From: Eutypella sp. D-1
Lineage: Eukaryota; Ascomycota; Sordariomycetes; Xylariales; Diatrypaceae
Length of the DNA: 64,000 nucleotides
Direction of reading: 5' to 3'
Assembly: GCA_023313575.1 (NCBI GenBank)
Contig: JAJTTP010000001.1
Span: 3,534,001-3,598,000, forward strand
Part shown: positions 24,801 through 35,255 of the stretch, one piece after another
Position numbering within the stretch: the first letter of the stretch is position 1
Layout: every line of letters begins with the position of its first letter
Position numbers and translations under genes: made by a program
The notes under the pieces: model-generated
Database searches by the model: none
What the model was told of the DNA's origin: nothing
The model's input: only the letters and a program-made list of their open reading frames with translations

Positions 24801-26604
24801 TGCTTCGATGCGGAGATCGAAGGACATGCCAAGGGAACCGCCTAAGGTGTATCTTTCCCCCGAGGAGCTTGTCAAGCACGAATCCGGATTTCTCATTTTC
24901 AAACTCCTTGAAGGAGAGATGCCGAAGAGTGGTACACATCTTGAGATTTACGTTGATGACATGGCGTATCCTGCTTATGTTTCCGGCACTGCTAAGAACA
25001 GGAACCACAAATTTGACGAGATCGGAGATTGCTTTATTCGTGAACTAGAGTTTTCGAGGCTGACGCTGCGGGTGAGGGAAAAGAGGGAGAAGCCCGGCGA
25101 GGAGCGGGACGAGGATCACACGGTGGCCCGCTTAGCAGGGAACACTCTGGATACTCTCAAGCAGTGTCTGGTAAGTCACCCCGGTGTTACGTTTGATAAC
25201 ACATGTACTAACATTCATTAGAATAACCCGACGGTCTTGAAGCTTAAAGACGAAGAGAACCGAACTGCGAACATCAAGGTTAGCTTGAAGTACGTCCCTG
25301 TACGGATGGACCTTGATCCCAGCGAGAGCATCAACAATATGGGAAACCTCCGTGTCGATGTTCTAGACGCTGCGGAGCTGCCCGCGGCTGATAGAAATGG
25401 CAAGAGTGACCCATATGCCAAATTTGAGCTCAACGGCCAAGAAGTATTCAAGACCAAGACTCAGAAGAAGACTTTAAATCCAGTGTGGAATGAGTTCTTC
25501 GAAGTTCCCGTGCCATCCCGCACGGCAGCAAAATTTACTGTCAATGTCTACGACTACGATTTCGCGGATAAGCCTGACTTCTTGGGCGCGGCGGTGATTA
25601 ACCTCGAGCAGTTGGATCCATTTAAGGCAAAGGAGGTCAGGTTACTACTCGATGGGAAATCCGGGTCTATCAGATTGCGTCTCCTTTTCCGACCCGACTA
25701 TATCACTCGCATGCGAATGGGCACGGGCACGTTCTCGGGCACGTTTGCTGTTCCTGGTAGGATCGTAACCGGTGTGGTCGGCGCACCCATCAAGGGCGTT
25801 GGGGCAGTTGGACACGGTGTTGGAAAGGGCGCCAGTTTCATCAAACGGGGGTTTCGAGGAAAGAAGGACGAGGAAGAAGAGAACAGCCTCGCCTCAATCC
25901 CCAGCAACTCCGAAATCCCGACCATTGTTACGAACGGACCCGACGCTTCGCCTAAAGGCCCCGCTCCTGGTAAGAGTTTGAGGCGGGCAACCGGCCTTTC
26001 GGTAGACGAACAAGGATCTCCACCAACGGCAGCGACCAATGATTCGCGGTCACCCCGGTCGCATACACGCAACTCCAGCGTAGGCGGCGCGTCGGTGCAC
26101 AGCATCGCCCCGGGCACTCCCGGCTCGGGCACGGCGTCGTTCACGGTGGTGTCGGCGTCGGGGTACCCGCCTTCGTCGGACGTGTACGTGCAGATCAGGC
26201 AGCTGACGCCGAAAGACAAGGTGGTAGGAAAGACGCGACACCACGAGTCGCCGAAGGGAACGCCGATCCAGTACGACGAGACGTTTAAGGCGACGTGCAC
26301 GCCGGATACGCAGTTCAAGGTCGAGGTAAAGGGCCACCATACCTTCTCGAGCGATGACGACCTCGGCGGTGTTATGTATGTTGTCGACGAGAGCGGCACC
26401 GGCGCTGATAAGGAGATCGAGGTCGGCAGCGGCAAGGTTGTCATCCGGAGCTCGTTCACCGAGGCCCCCGGCTCCGCCCCGGGCAAGGACGCCGCCGATG
26501 CCAAGGAACAGAGCCCCGGCAGGCCCGGAACCAGCGGCTCGGGTCTCAGGAGGAGCTTCCTCAGTAAGCGCGAGCCGAGGCCGCCCTCGAGCCGCGGGTC
26601 CTGA
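21834..26604 (+). CDS. tricalbin, SMP- and C2-domain ER-plasma membrane tether
   Basis: Exons 21834-22025, 22112-22433, 22493-25170 and 25222-26604 join in phase to 1,524 residues; introns are 86, 59 and 51 nt. Tricalbins (yeast Tcb1-3, relatives of extended synaptotagmins) anchor cortical ER to the plasma membrane and move lipids at the contact. In order: an acidic disordered N-terminus (1-150), the family signature DWYHNAAVIMF with a membrane hairpin (about 172-211), an SMP lipid-binding domain (about 238-443), then C2 domains near 455-560, 600-700, 730-830 and in the last exon (KSDPYAKFELNG, with NPVWNEFF). A weaker C2-like segment lies near 1,365-1,460. Several C2 loops keep the Asp pattern of calcium binding (GHPDPY, GKSDPY); the second reads LLNPYAC and lacks it. 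The tail is Pro/Ser-rich. Length and order match filamentous-fungal tricalbins. Confidence 0.95.
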
Positions 26605-27331
26605 TCCCCGCATCTGCCGGATATAATAATGATGGGCATTAACCCCCCGAGTGAGCATCTTTCTTATGTCGTTTTGGTGAGCATAGATGGAAGCCGGGCG
26701 TTTTAAAAGGTCACTTTTTGGTTTATCTTTCCATCAAGTTCTTGGAGGCGGTGGAGGCGGACGGAAGGTTGGTGAACAGGTCATGAAATTGTTGGGAGTT
26801 GGGCTCAGGCGAGGAAATGCGTGTGGTGTCATGGCCTTTCCTATAGCTTTTTTGTATACCTACCTATACCACGACTGCTACTGCTTCTTCTGCTGGTACC
26901 CTCGTTGGGATGACTGACCTACCGCGGTCTTCAAATTGAATGGCATCTGACATTGACTGAGTATGCTACAAATATGCTAAGAGTCGCGTAATGTGAAGTA
27001 TAGATCTTGTTCATTCTTGTAGATCAAGACGTAATCATTACATTCGCAATGGGACATCGCATTCACCATCGAGCAACGCGTCCTTCTCACCATCGCGCGA
27101 CTTGGCTCTTTTTTAGCCTTCGATAGGCTGTCGATGCGTGCTCCGTGGGTAGGGATATTAAACCGCATAGGGGTAGTATAGCCGAGCACCCTGTCTCAGT
27201 AGGGCGCGATGCTCACAACCCGCCTAGCCAAACCTAGCTCAGCCCTCGTCCACCCTTGAAGTTTATTAGGGCTATCAAAACTGGGACATTCGATGGATGC
27301 CCTATCTCATGATGTGTGTGGGGGGGATAGC
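26605..27331. other. intergenic region between convergent genes
   Basis: The 3' ends of tricalbin and the sugar transporter face each other here. I see only presumed 3' untranslated sequence and no coding frame worth naming. Confidence 0.7.
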
Positions 27332-29482
27332 CTAGTCTCCCCTCTCCGCTCGCTCGTCGTCCGCCTTGGTAGGCGTGTGGGCGGATTCCGTATCTCGCCG
27401 GGCGGCCGGGACGCCGAATACTAGACGCGCGGAAGTTCGTCAGTATGAGTAGAAGTATAAGGCCGGCAACATCAGGCCAGGCCAGACCAAGCCAAGCCAT
27501 GTCGGGGTTGGGTGGGTTTAAACAGTAAGAGAGTGTGAAACTCAGGCGGGGGGTGGGGGATGGGGAGAATTGATATGTGACTTACGTTCCTCCATCTCTT
27601 CGAGGGAGCGCCCCTTGGTCTCCTTGATGAAGAACCAGACGAAGACGACGAGGGCGAAATTGAAGATAGCGAACATGAGGAAGGTGCGCCAGCCGAGGTT
27701 CTCCACCGCGTGCGGCGTAGCCTGCGAGAACACGAAGTTGAACAGCCACTGCGTCGATGTCCCGATGGCCACGCCCGCCTCCCGGATCCGCGACGGGAAA
27801 ATCTCGCTCATGTACACCTGTAGGCCTGGTTAGCCCCCGAACTTACCACGGCTCGAAAAAGAAAAAAAAAAAAAAAAGTCTGAGCGTTATTGCTTGGAAT
27901 TGGGTTGGTTCGGCTTACCCATGGAACAGGACCCCAGGAGATGTTGTAGCTCATGGCCTCGAGATAGATCATCGTCATCGACGCGATAGCGGTCGGGGTC
28001 AGACCCTGGTTGGGGTTCGGCGGGTGCGTGGCCGTCAGCGCCGCGATGATGACCATATAGCAACCCATCAGAAAAGCACCGCCGAGGAGCGAGCCGCGCC
28101 GTCCGATCCGTTCCACCAGGAATATCAGGAAGAACAGGCACGAGATCACCTTGACCACCCCGAAGAACCCCGTGATCAGCAGGTTGTCGTTCCCCGCCCC
28201 GACCAGCTTGAAGACCTGTGGCGCGTCTGCGAAGATCGCGAGGCGTTAGTGGATGGGACTTTGTTAGATGCATTCGAAAGGAAATCAAAATTGTGACTCA
28301 CAGTAAGCCAAGGAAGTGTTGCCCGTCAGTTGGACGCCTGGAGAACGTGTCAGCATGTCGGTGTTTCTGCGTAGCCAGGCTGCAAGAATAGCGCACCGAT
28401 TTGTAGTGCGATGATCAGGAAGACCCGCATGCGGTTGACGGGAAGCAGGAGTTCCCTCCAAGTCACGCCATCCGTCAAGCGCTCCTCCTCTTCAATGCCC
28501 GCGAGGATTTCCGCAAACCTGTCATTGGGCAATACCGGTTAGTAGGGTTTTCCACTAGGCCAAGCAATTGATACTCGAAAACGGCCCAGGAATCCTAGGC
28601 TAATACGTACTCCGCCTCGACCTCGGGGCCGTCAAAGCCCCGGACCCAGACGAGACTCTTCAGAGCCTCCTCTCTTCTGCCCACCTTAGCGAGCCACCGC
28701 GTGCTCTCCTTAGTCAGGAGCATGCCCAGACCCAGGACGGCGCCCGGCGCGAGCTGCAGGCCGACGGGGACCTGCCACTGCGCCGTGGTCGCGTCCATGT
28801 GCTTGTCGACGGCGTAATCGATCCAGTACGAGGTCATGACACCCAGGGTGAAGAAGAGTTGAAACATGCTCCCTAGCTGTCCGCGTATGTTCTTAGGAGC
28901 CATCTCGGCTGTTGCGCGGCGGAGACAATTGTCAGTACCACGCGTCCGTCTATCAATCCGCACACGGCGGGCTCGATCTGTTGGCTTTCTTACCTGAATA
29001 CATTGGGATGATGACGGTCGCCATTCCGACGCCAATTCCACTCACGACGCGCGCGGCGTAGAAGGCCCCGATCGAGTGCGTGTTAATAGTTTGCACGATA
29101 GCGCCGATGCAGAAGATCGTCGATGCGAGGATGATGGACCATCGGCGGCCGAACTTAGCGGTGAAAGGCCAGACGAAGAAGCAGGCAAAGAAGGCTATAT
29201 GACACAAGGCAATCGACACCAAAGATTAACGTCCATTTTCAATGATGGTGTAGTGCTCTGTGGTGGTCGAGCTCGAGTTTACTCACCCCCAGCCTGGAGC
29301 AGGCTTGTCGAGTTTGACGCGACCGTAGGCCGCTCCGCTTCGCCATAACGGAAGTCCCTCTGGAAGCTCTCGAAGGTGAGGATTCCGCCAATAATGCCCG
29401 TGTCGTAGGCGAAAAGAAACGACCCAATGCAACAAAGCGCGACCAGGTACACGGCTCGGAAAGTCCCCAACGCCTTAGACAT
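27332..29482 (-). CDS. MFS sugar porter (hexose/quinate transporter type)
   Basis: Eight exons on the minus strand: 29482-29287, 29194-28994, 28908-28611, 28518-28397, 28337-28302, 28226-27919, 27817-27586 and 27420-27332. They join in phase to 493 residues. The protein opens MSKALGTFRAVYLVALCCIG and runs through about 12 membrane helices as a proton-coupled plasma-membrane importer of monosaccharides or related polyols. Sugar-porter marks are present: FGRRWS after helix 2, a TKESTRWLAKVGRREEA stretch after helix 6, VERIGRRGS after helix 8, and the WFFIKETKGRSLEEMEE end signature. The last exon gives a charged cytoplasmic tail. Exon 5 is only 36 nt. An A/T homopolymer lies inside intron 6 near 27864-27879. 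The substrate cannot be assigned. It is convergent with tricalbin and unrelated in function. Confidence 0.93.
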
Positions 29483-31296
29483 GATGGAAGTCGGTGAATG
29501 CGACGCTGCGATGCCGTTTCTGTCTATATCAATTGAGGATTGGTCTGTAGTTGATCTAGACTCTGCAGTATCAATTCGACGACACTGCTGCACGGTCGGT
29601 ATTCTGAAGTTGCAAGTTTACTTTGATCAAGTAAAGACTGCAGAGCCCTGCTTACATGTCTACGGTCATCACATTGTCTCATGTTTGCGTTACACGTGCT
29701 GGCATCGCTTCAAGTCTATCTATAACTGGTTGGAGCAGCACGGCTCGGCGCATCCCTGGCCAACATCATTTCGTCAGGGCTGCGAGGAGAAAAAGCGCGG
29801 GACGTTACTGGACGTCGATGTTGCGTTATGGCCAGGGCTGGTCACGCAAGCAGTTCGCGGGCCCGTACATGGTGATTTTGGCTTTCCCACCATGACATCG
29901 GCGCCGATCTACTCTTAATGGGGAAAGGGACGTCCGCCTACGCGACATATAGGATCCCACCGCGACCGACTGCCGGGGCCCTGACGACGCCAGGCGTAAG
30001 GCGGCGTTCCCCGTCGGAAAGTTCTGTGGGGACACTGACTAGGATACGAAGCTGGGGAAATTGTGCTTATATAATTAACGCCTATCATGTTCGCGTCGAA
30101 GCGAAGTAGGTTCCAAGACTGGAGGTTTTAGGATCCGGGAACGACATCCTTCAAACCAAGCCAGCAGCCCAAAAGCCTGCATGCACCCTCACGTGATTGC
30201 TCGCACATGGATTCATTTACCCCCTCGCTTTATCATGTACGAAGTACCTCGGATTGACCTTTACGGCTACTCCATGTCACACAGCCGCACTAACACTTGC
30301 ATAGAACCATGCGGATGTCGAATCTAGACGGTGTAAGTCGTGCTGCACCGCACTACAACCAGGCCATCCCGTGAGCACGCCAATGCCCATGACAGCAAAG
30401 GCTACGCCTACTCAGGCGCTGACCTTACTTAGCCTTATCAGCCAGACAAAGAGAACGGGAGAATGGCAATGAAAATTCCAGAGAAACCTCCTCAGATCTA
30501 TCGCGATATCGATAACACCACTAGAGTCCAGACCTCTCGCGTTGTGCTTAGCTAACTTAGCAACCAAAAGAAGACCTGTCATAATGACACCTAGGGAGAT
30601 GGAAATATTTGAAACCAGGCGTGAAGTACATAATCATCATGAGTATGAAGAAGAGTCATAACTTAGGAACTCCGAGATTTCCTCTCAAACGCCCTCTCTT
30701 AGGTGTCGGCAGAGAGAGTGTGTTATCTTCAGTTGATCCTTTGAGCCCTAAACCCCTATAGTGGGTCTGTAGACTACTTAGGTACTATAATGCTTGGTGG
30801 CATATTGTGTAGCCAGAGCTGTAGACGGTTTAAATTCTATAGCTTTCCTTATAAACAATGACGGGAACGATCTAGGTTGCGGCTGATGATAAACTTCTAT
30901 GGAGGTTTGAGAAGCCGCTGCGCGGATCGAGAAAATCTCCAAACAAAGGAAAGGTTTATGCTATGGATATGGAGGGAAAGTTTCTCAGATCTCGGGATCG
31001 AGGCACACCTAAGAGTCGAAGTAGTCCGAAAAGATTCGAATATCATGTTTATGTTATATAAAGAACCACTATCCCCGACTATGAGATGTTTTCCGAGCCG
31101 TACAGCACACTCAAACACGCACTCTCAACAATCATAGTTCCGAGTCAATCATATCCGCGATTAAACCTATTTACCATCCCCTACATTTTCAAACTCCTTA
31201 CCTGGTTCACTCTAAAACAATAGCACTGCAAAATACCGTGCGCATTATCACTCCACATTGAACGTTATCGGGACAACAGTCAGCCGGGCTACCGCC
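29483..31296. other. 1.8-kb divergent intergenic region
   Basis: It holds the upstream regions of the sugar transporter (leftward) and the SprT-like gene (rightward). I see no convincing gene. Part of the left side is moderately GC-rich with open frames that do not resemble a protein. Confidence 0.6.
31055..31062 (+). promoter_or_regulatory. possible TATA box of the SprT-like gene
   Basis: TATATAAA lies 235 bases before the chosen ATG at 31297. The spacing is long, so the leader would be about 200 nt if this box is used. Confidence 0.35.
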
Positions 31297-32370
31297 ATGA
31301 CGACACGCAGGACCGACGTGTCCGAACCCAAGGACAAGATGGAGGAAGCTAGGACGCAGCATTATCATCGCGTTCCCTCAGTGTATTATCCCCACGACGA
31401 TGGATACGACATCGAGCTCGATCCGGATACATACAAGCCGCGGGACTTACTCAACTACTCAGTCAAGTCGTTCTGGTGCCGTGATGACGACGATTTGAGC
31501 ATCCGTCACCTCAATGCGCGCAAAGGGTTCTGCGCAAGGATTGGGGCATTCAAACCGCGGTTTGATGTCGAACTATCTACCAATGATGGTAACGGTAACG
31601 ACGGCACCAATAACATCGTTAACAGTAAACGGGACGCCCAGATTGAGAGAGCCGGGAAAGATGTGAACGTGTTGAAGAGGTTCATCGACGAGTTCTTCTT
31701 CTTCGGTCAGCTCCGAAACCAAATCGACCTGAACACAGGCATTGACGTGGTCAAGCCCCTGGGCGACGGCAAAATCATGGAGGGATGGAACGGGTATACG
31801 GAGCTCCGTGCAGGGCGGTGCCGCCTGCGGATCAATGTCGGCACAGGAGACCGGCTGTTCCCGCTTATAGACGTTATAGAGACCCTCGTGCACGAGATGG
31901 CGCACGCATACCTCCTAGTATTCTCAGTCAAGGAGTGTGATCTGTGTGAGCGGGCAAGACTCAGCACTGTTGGCCTCCCCGGCGACGGCCACGGCCCTAT
32001 TTTTCTCGAACTACACCGTATCATGATCACCACGATCCGTACGTGGGACGACAATCTGCTCAAGGACCTTGCAGCGCAAGACTGCCCGGGTGGCTCTCAA
32101 GCCAGCAGGAGTGCTCGCCAGCTCTGTCGGGAGGCTCAGCAAAGAATGACCCCAAGCCAGAGGGCACTATACGGTCGGAAACGTCGTCTCATTGGGGAGT
32201 ACAACAGCCTCATCCGCCTCACCGAAGGTGGCGACGTCATCGTCTCCCCCGATCTGAAGGATAAAACAATCAAAGCCGAGGACGAGCGCCGTGCGAAAAT
32301 ACTCCGACGGAAGAGGCTTGAAGAAGAGCTTGTCCAGAACATGAGACGCATAGCTTCGAACAGACGCTAA
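31297..32370 (+). CDS. SprT-like zinc metalloprotease domain protein
   Basis: A single exon of 357 residues. The ATG at 31297 is taken because the frame extends upstream only from a TTG. The zinc-protease core is clear: HEMAH (His199, Glu200, His203) preceded by a hydrophobic helix, and a downstream third ligand in DGHGPIF (His232). This spacing is that of the SprT-like family, which includes Spartan/Wss1-type DNA-protein crosslink proteases. Here the core sits after about 185 residues of charged, poorly conserved sequence, and the C-terminus is a basic helix. I see no SHP box, PIP box or C-terminal zinc finger, so a role in crosslink repair is not supported. Such lone SprT-like proteins are common in filamentous fungi and mostly uncharacterised. 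Confidence 0.8.
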   Translation: MTTRRTDVSEPKDKMEEARTQHYHRVPSVYYPHDDGYDIELDPDTYKPRDLLNYSVKSFWCRDDDDLSIRHLNARKGFCARIGAFKPRFDVELSTNDGNGNDGTNNIVNSKRDAQIERAGKDVNVLKRFIDEFFFFGQLRNQIDLNTGIDVVKPLGDGKIMEGWNGYTELRAGRCRLRINVGTGDRLFPLIDVIETLVHEMAHAYLLVFSVKECDLCERARLSTVGLPGDGHGPIFLELHRIMITTIRTWDDNLLKDLAAQDCPGGSQASRSARQLCREAQQRMTPSQRALYGRKRRLIGEYNSLIRLTEGGDVIVSPDLKDKTIKAEDERRAKILRRKRLEEELVQNMRRIASNRR

Positions 32371-33143
32371 AACACCCACCCAATGAATCGGGAGCCGTAT
32401 CATTTTCGTTTGGGCAGGCCATTGCGATCTACCTTTATTCAGCACCCGGGAACTTGTTGATGACGCGGAATATGACACCTTTTGTGCGGGACATTCCTTC
32501 CAGCAGAGTACAATTACCTCAGTAGATAGACGGAGTAGAATTTCTGTTTGCATCATACTGTTTACTTTCTTATTTCGCAACATGAGAACTTCGTGTAATA
32601 AACATTCTTCACCTACAGAGACAGACATTGCCACAATGAGACCGGGGCGCAGGGGTGGATCCCGAGTAGCATGGCTGCAATAGTGACATGCCCTTAGTTC
32701 AACATTTATATCGCCTTCGGTGCTTACAGAATCATATATGTGCAAATGAGAGATGGCAACGCAACATGGACTGAAATAGGCTTGCAGTTGATATAGCACA
32801 ATATCGCTATAACTATAATATATGTAATTATCCAGAAGCGGGGTAATTGCTATTATCGCATAGTTACTAAAAATAGCCAGTAACTAACTACAGGTAATTA
32901 TGTAATAATATTTAATTTCAAGACATACATACCCGAGCTAGGTACTGATATCTAGAGGTTATCTAGCTTGTCTAGTCATCCGGCATCGATGGGATGATAG
33001 CCCACCTGTCGAATCTCATCAGCAGTATCAATTATATGTCAATGCTATGTGAAATTATCCTCGATAACTGATCCGTTATATCATAAGTCTATCAACTATT
33101 ATGGGTGATAATTCCACCCCTTACCCAACAGCTCAGAAGCCTC
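32371..33143. other. AT-rich intergenic region
   Basis: No gene is supported. The stretch 32,800-33,080 is clearly AT-rich with many TA steps. A minus-strand frame that runs back into the SprT-like gene is treated as a shadow. Confidence 0.6.
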
Positions 33144-34095
33144 ATGGACGTGCTCCCGACAGTCGAGACTGGAACCCCAAAGGCAAAATGTTTTGGTGAC
33201 CTACCACCCGAGCTTCGGGAGATGATCTGGAAATATGCCCTGCCAGGTCCCCGCACATTCGAAGCCCTAGTCTACAACTCAGCCGCAGGCTTAAGGAAGC
33301 AGCTACTAAGGCGGGGACACCTCCGAATGCCATTGGCCCACGTCTGCTTTGAGTCTCGCCGCATCGTCGAGGAGGCTGGGTATGTTTTATCCTTCCAAGA
33401 TGATGATTCGCCCGGCGACACGGGGATTTGGTTTCACCCGCGAAATGATATCTTCGAACCCACTCTCTGGGGTCCTGGTGATATCCACCATCAATAGACT
33501 CAGTGAGACTTGAATTCCGGAAGGCGAGGTTGCGTTATCCGCGGTCTTCTTAGAGGAGCGCATTCCTCGTCGACTTCTTGAGCGATTGAGGCCAATGAAT
33601 CATTTGGCAATAGTACGAGTTTAGGCTTTTGTTGGAACTGGCTTCACGAAGCGCTATAGCCGTCTACACCACGTACAAGCGAATGAGATATGTATCGAAG
33701 AGGCAAACGGTACCTACCTGTTCAACTTCTTGCTCAGTTGGACAGAGGATCAAGGGTTGTTGCAATAATTCACTGTTAAGAACGGGCTTGGCAGACTCCA
33801 ATTGCCGATGTGCTGCTTCGTGCGGGCCATCATACATCAAAATCACCATATGGAAGAAATTATAGATACCGCCAATGCATCGTCATACAGGAGTTATCCA
33901 AGAATCATTCCTCCATACCAAGACACAGTCGTTCATAGTATAGTTGACGCAGGGCTTCGACATGAGAATAGGGGTTTGCTTATTAAGCAATACACCATGC
34001 CCGAGAGCTTCGCCCATCTAGAACGATATCGTCTGCCTTTTCACCAAGGCACGCTTCATTGGCCGAATGCCAGTGGCAACGTCAGGGTCAAGTAA
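33144..34095 (+). pseudogene. decayed 2EXR-domain protein gene
   Basis: The 5' part (ATG at 33144, open to 33497) encodes a 2EXR start, LPPELREMIWKYALPGPRTFE, then the second conserved block HVCFESRRIVEEAGY and an IWFHPRNDIF segment, after which it stops. From 33514 to the stop at 34095 the coding signal continues in another frame, interrupted by in-frame TAG at 33622 and TAA at 33766. Stretches between the stops look like real protein (EEANGTYLFNFLLSWTEDQG, and DTVVHSIVDAGLRHENRGLL). So at least one frameshift and two nonsense mutations break a gene of about 315 codons. 2EXR proteins form large families of unknown function in Pezizomycotina. An intron at the frame change is possible but would not remove the two stops. 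Confidence 0.8.
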
Positions 34096-35255
34096 AAATG
34101 AAGTAAATTCATGAGAGTGGATTTCCGCTTTAGACTTGGCCAGGCCTTGATGTTACAGCCGCGCATCTAAGACCACATAGCCGTAGTCTAGCGATCCTAC
34201 TCTGTCAATGCAATTCCGGCTGAAATGCTGATTCCGAATCCCAACTCCTATCCTACAAATATGATTCATCTAGATGGTGGACTAGATCATCTCAGTAGGG
34301 TTTGAGACTCAAGTTAGGGGCTTTTCGCTAGCGCTCTCCTATAGTTCTCTCCAAACCCAAAAGCCCAAGGTTTACGCATATACTCATTGATCACATCACC
34401 AATCCCTCGGATTAGTGGATATAGACGCAAATTACACAAAACCTGTTCATCTGAAATCGCGCAACGGAATAAAAAGCTATGTAGCTATGTATATAATAAA
34501 GCCATTGATTAACCATTCGATTCTCCTGATATCCAGTCGAATCCTCTCACAATTTTGCAACTCATCCATCCATGGATGGCTGATTGACCTGGCTATACCG
34601 GCAGGGCGTCCACCAGGGAGTAACGTGACATCCGAGCTCCGCAAATTGGCATTGCCCAGCCGGCTAGAGGCCCATACCTCTCACCTCTCTGTCACTCTCG
34701 CTAATTCGCGAATGATTGTCTTGGCCATCCATCGGTGTGAGACTATTAAGTATAGGACCAACTCGCGACAGGAATAGGAAGTATGGAAACCCACACCGCC
34801 GAAAGCAAGTATCACCCTGCAGGCGATGTTTTGGTTAAGAAGATTTCAGACATGGTCTTTTATATATAGCACCGTCCCGATTCGACTACTGCGCATCTGC
34901 ATGGCGTGTGGCGAAACAATAAATAACAATACGCTGTCGCGTAGTAGCTAGACAATGCTGGTGCTGCTGCCGGAACGAGCCGCAGCCATGTTCCTGGGGT
35001 TGCGGGGAAGGCAGGAAGACACCCCTGAGACCGCAAGGATAGCTACATGCGATTTATAGTGACGATCCGCCTGGAACCTGCCTAATCGGGCGCTTGGTAT
35101 CAAAATACAAATTGCCGGAATATTAATATCGTGACGTCCGCACCTACGCTTCTTCGACGCAAAACCTGCTTGAATTTGCTTCTAATGTTGCTTGGAGAGG
35201 GGTTCGACTAAGTCTAATATTGAAGAACCTCTCATAGGTACAGGTCATCGTGAGC
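34096..35255. other. intergenic region
   Basis: Nothing coding is supported between the 2EXR pseudogene and the GH2 gene. The last few hundred bases should hold the GH2 promoter, but no clear TATA box stands out. Confidence 0.6.

Noticed and set aside
32167..32799. 210-codon minus-strand frame overlapping the 3' end of the SprT-like gene
   Set aside because: It starts with a non-ATG codon, has no domain, and its second half is the complement of the SprT-like coding region.
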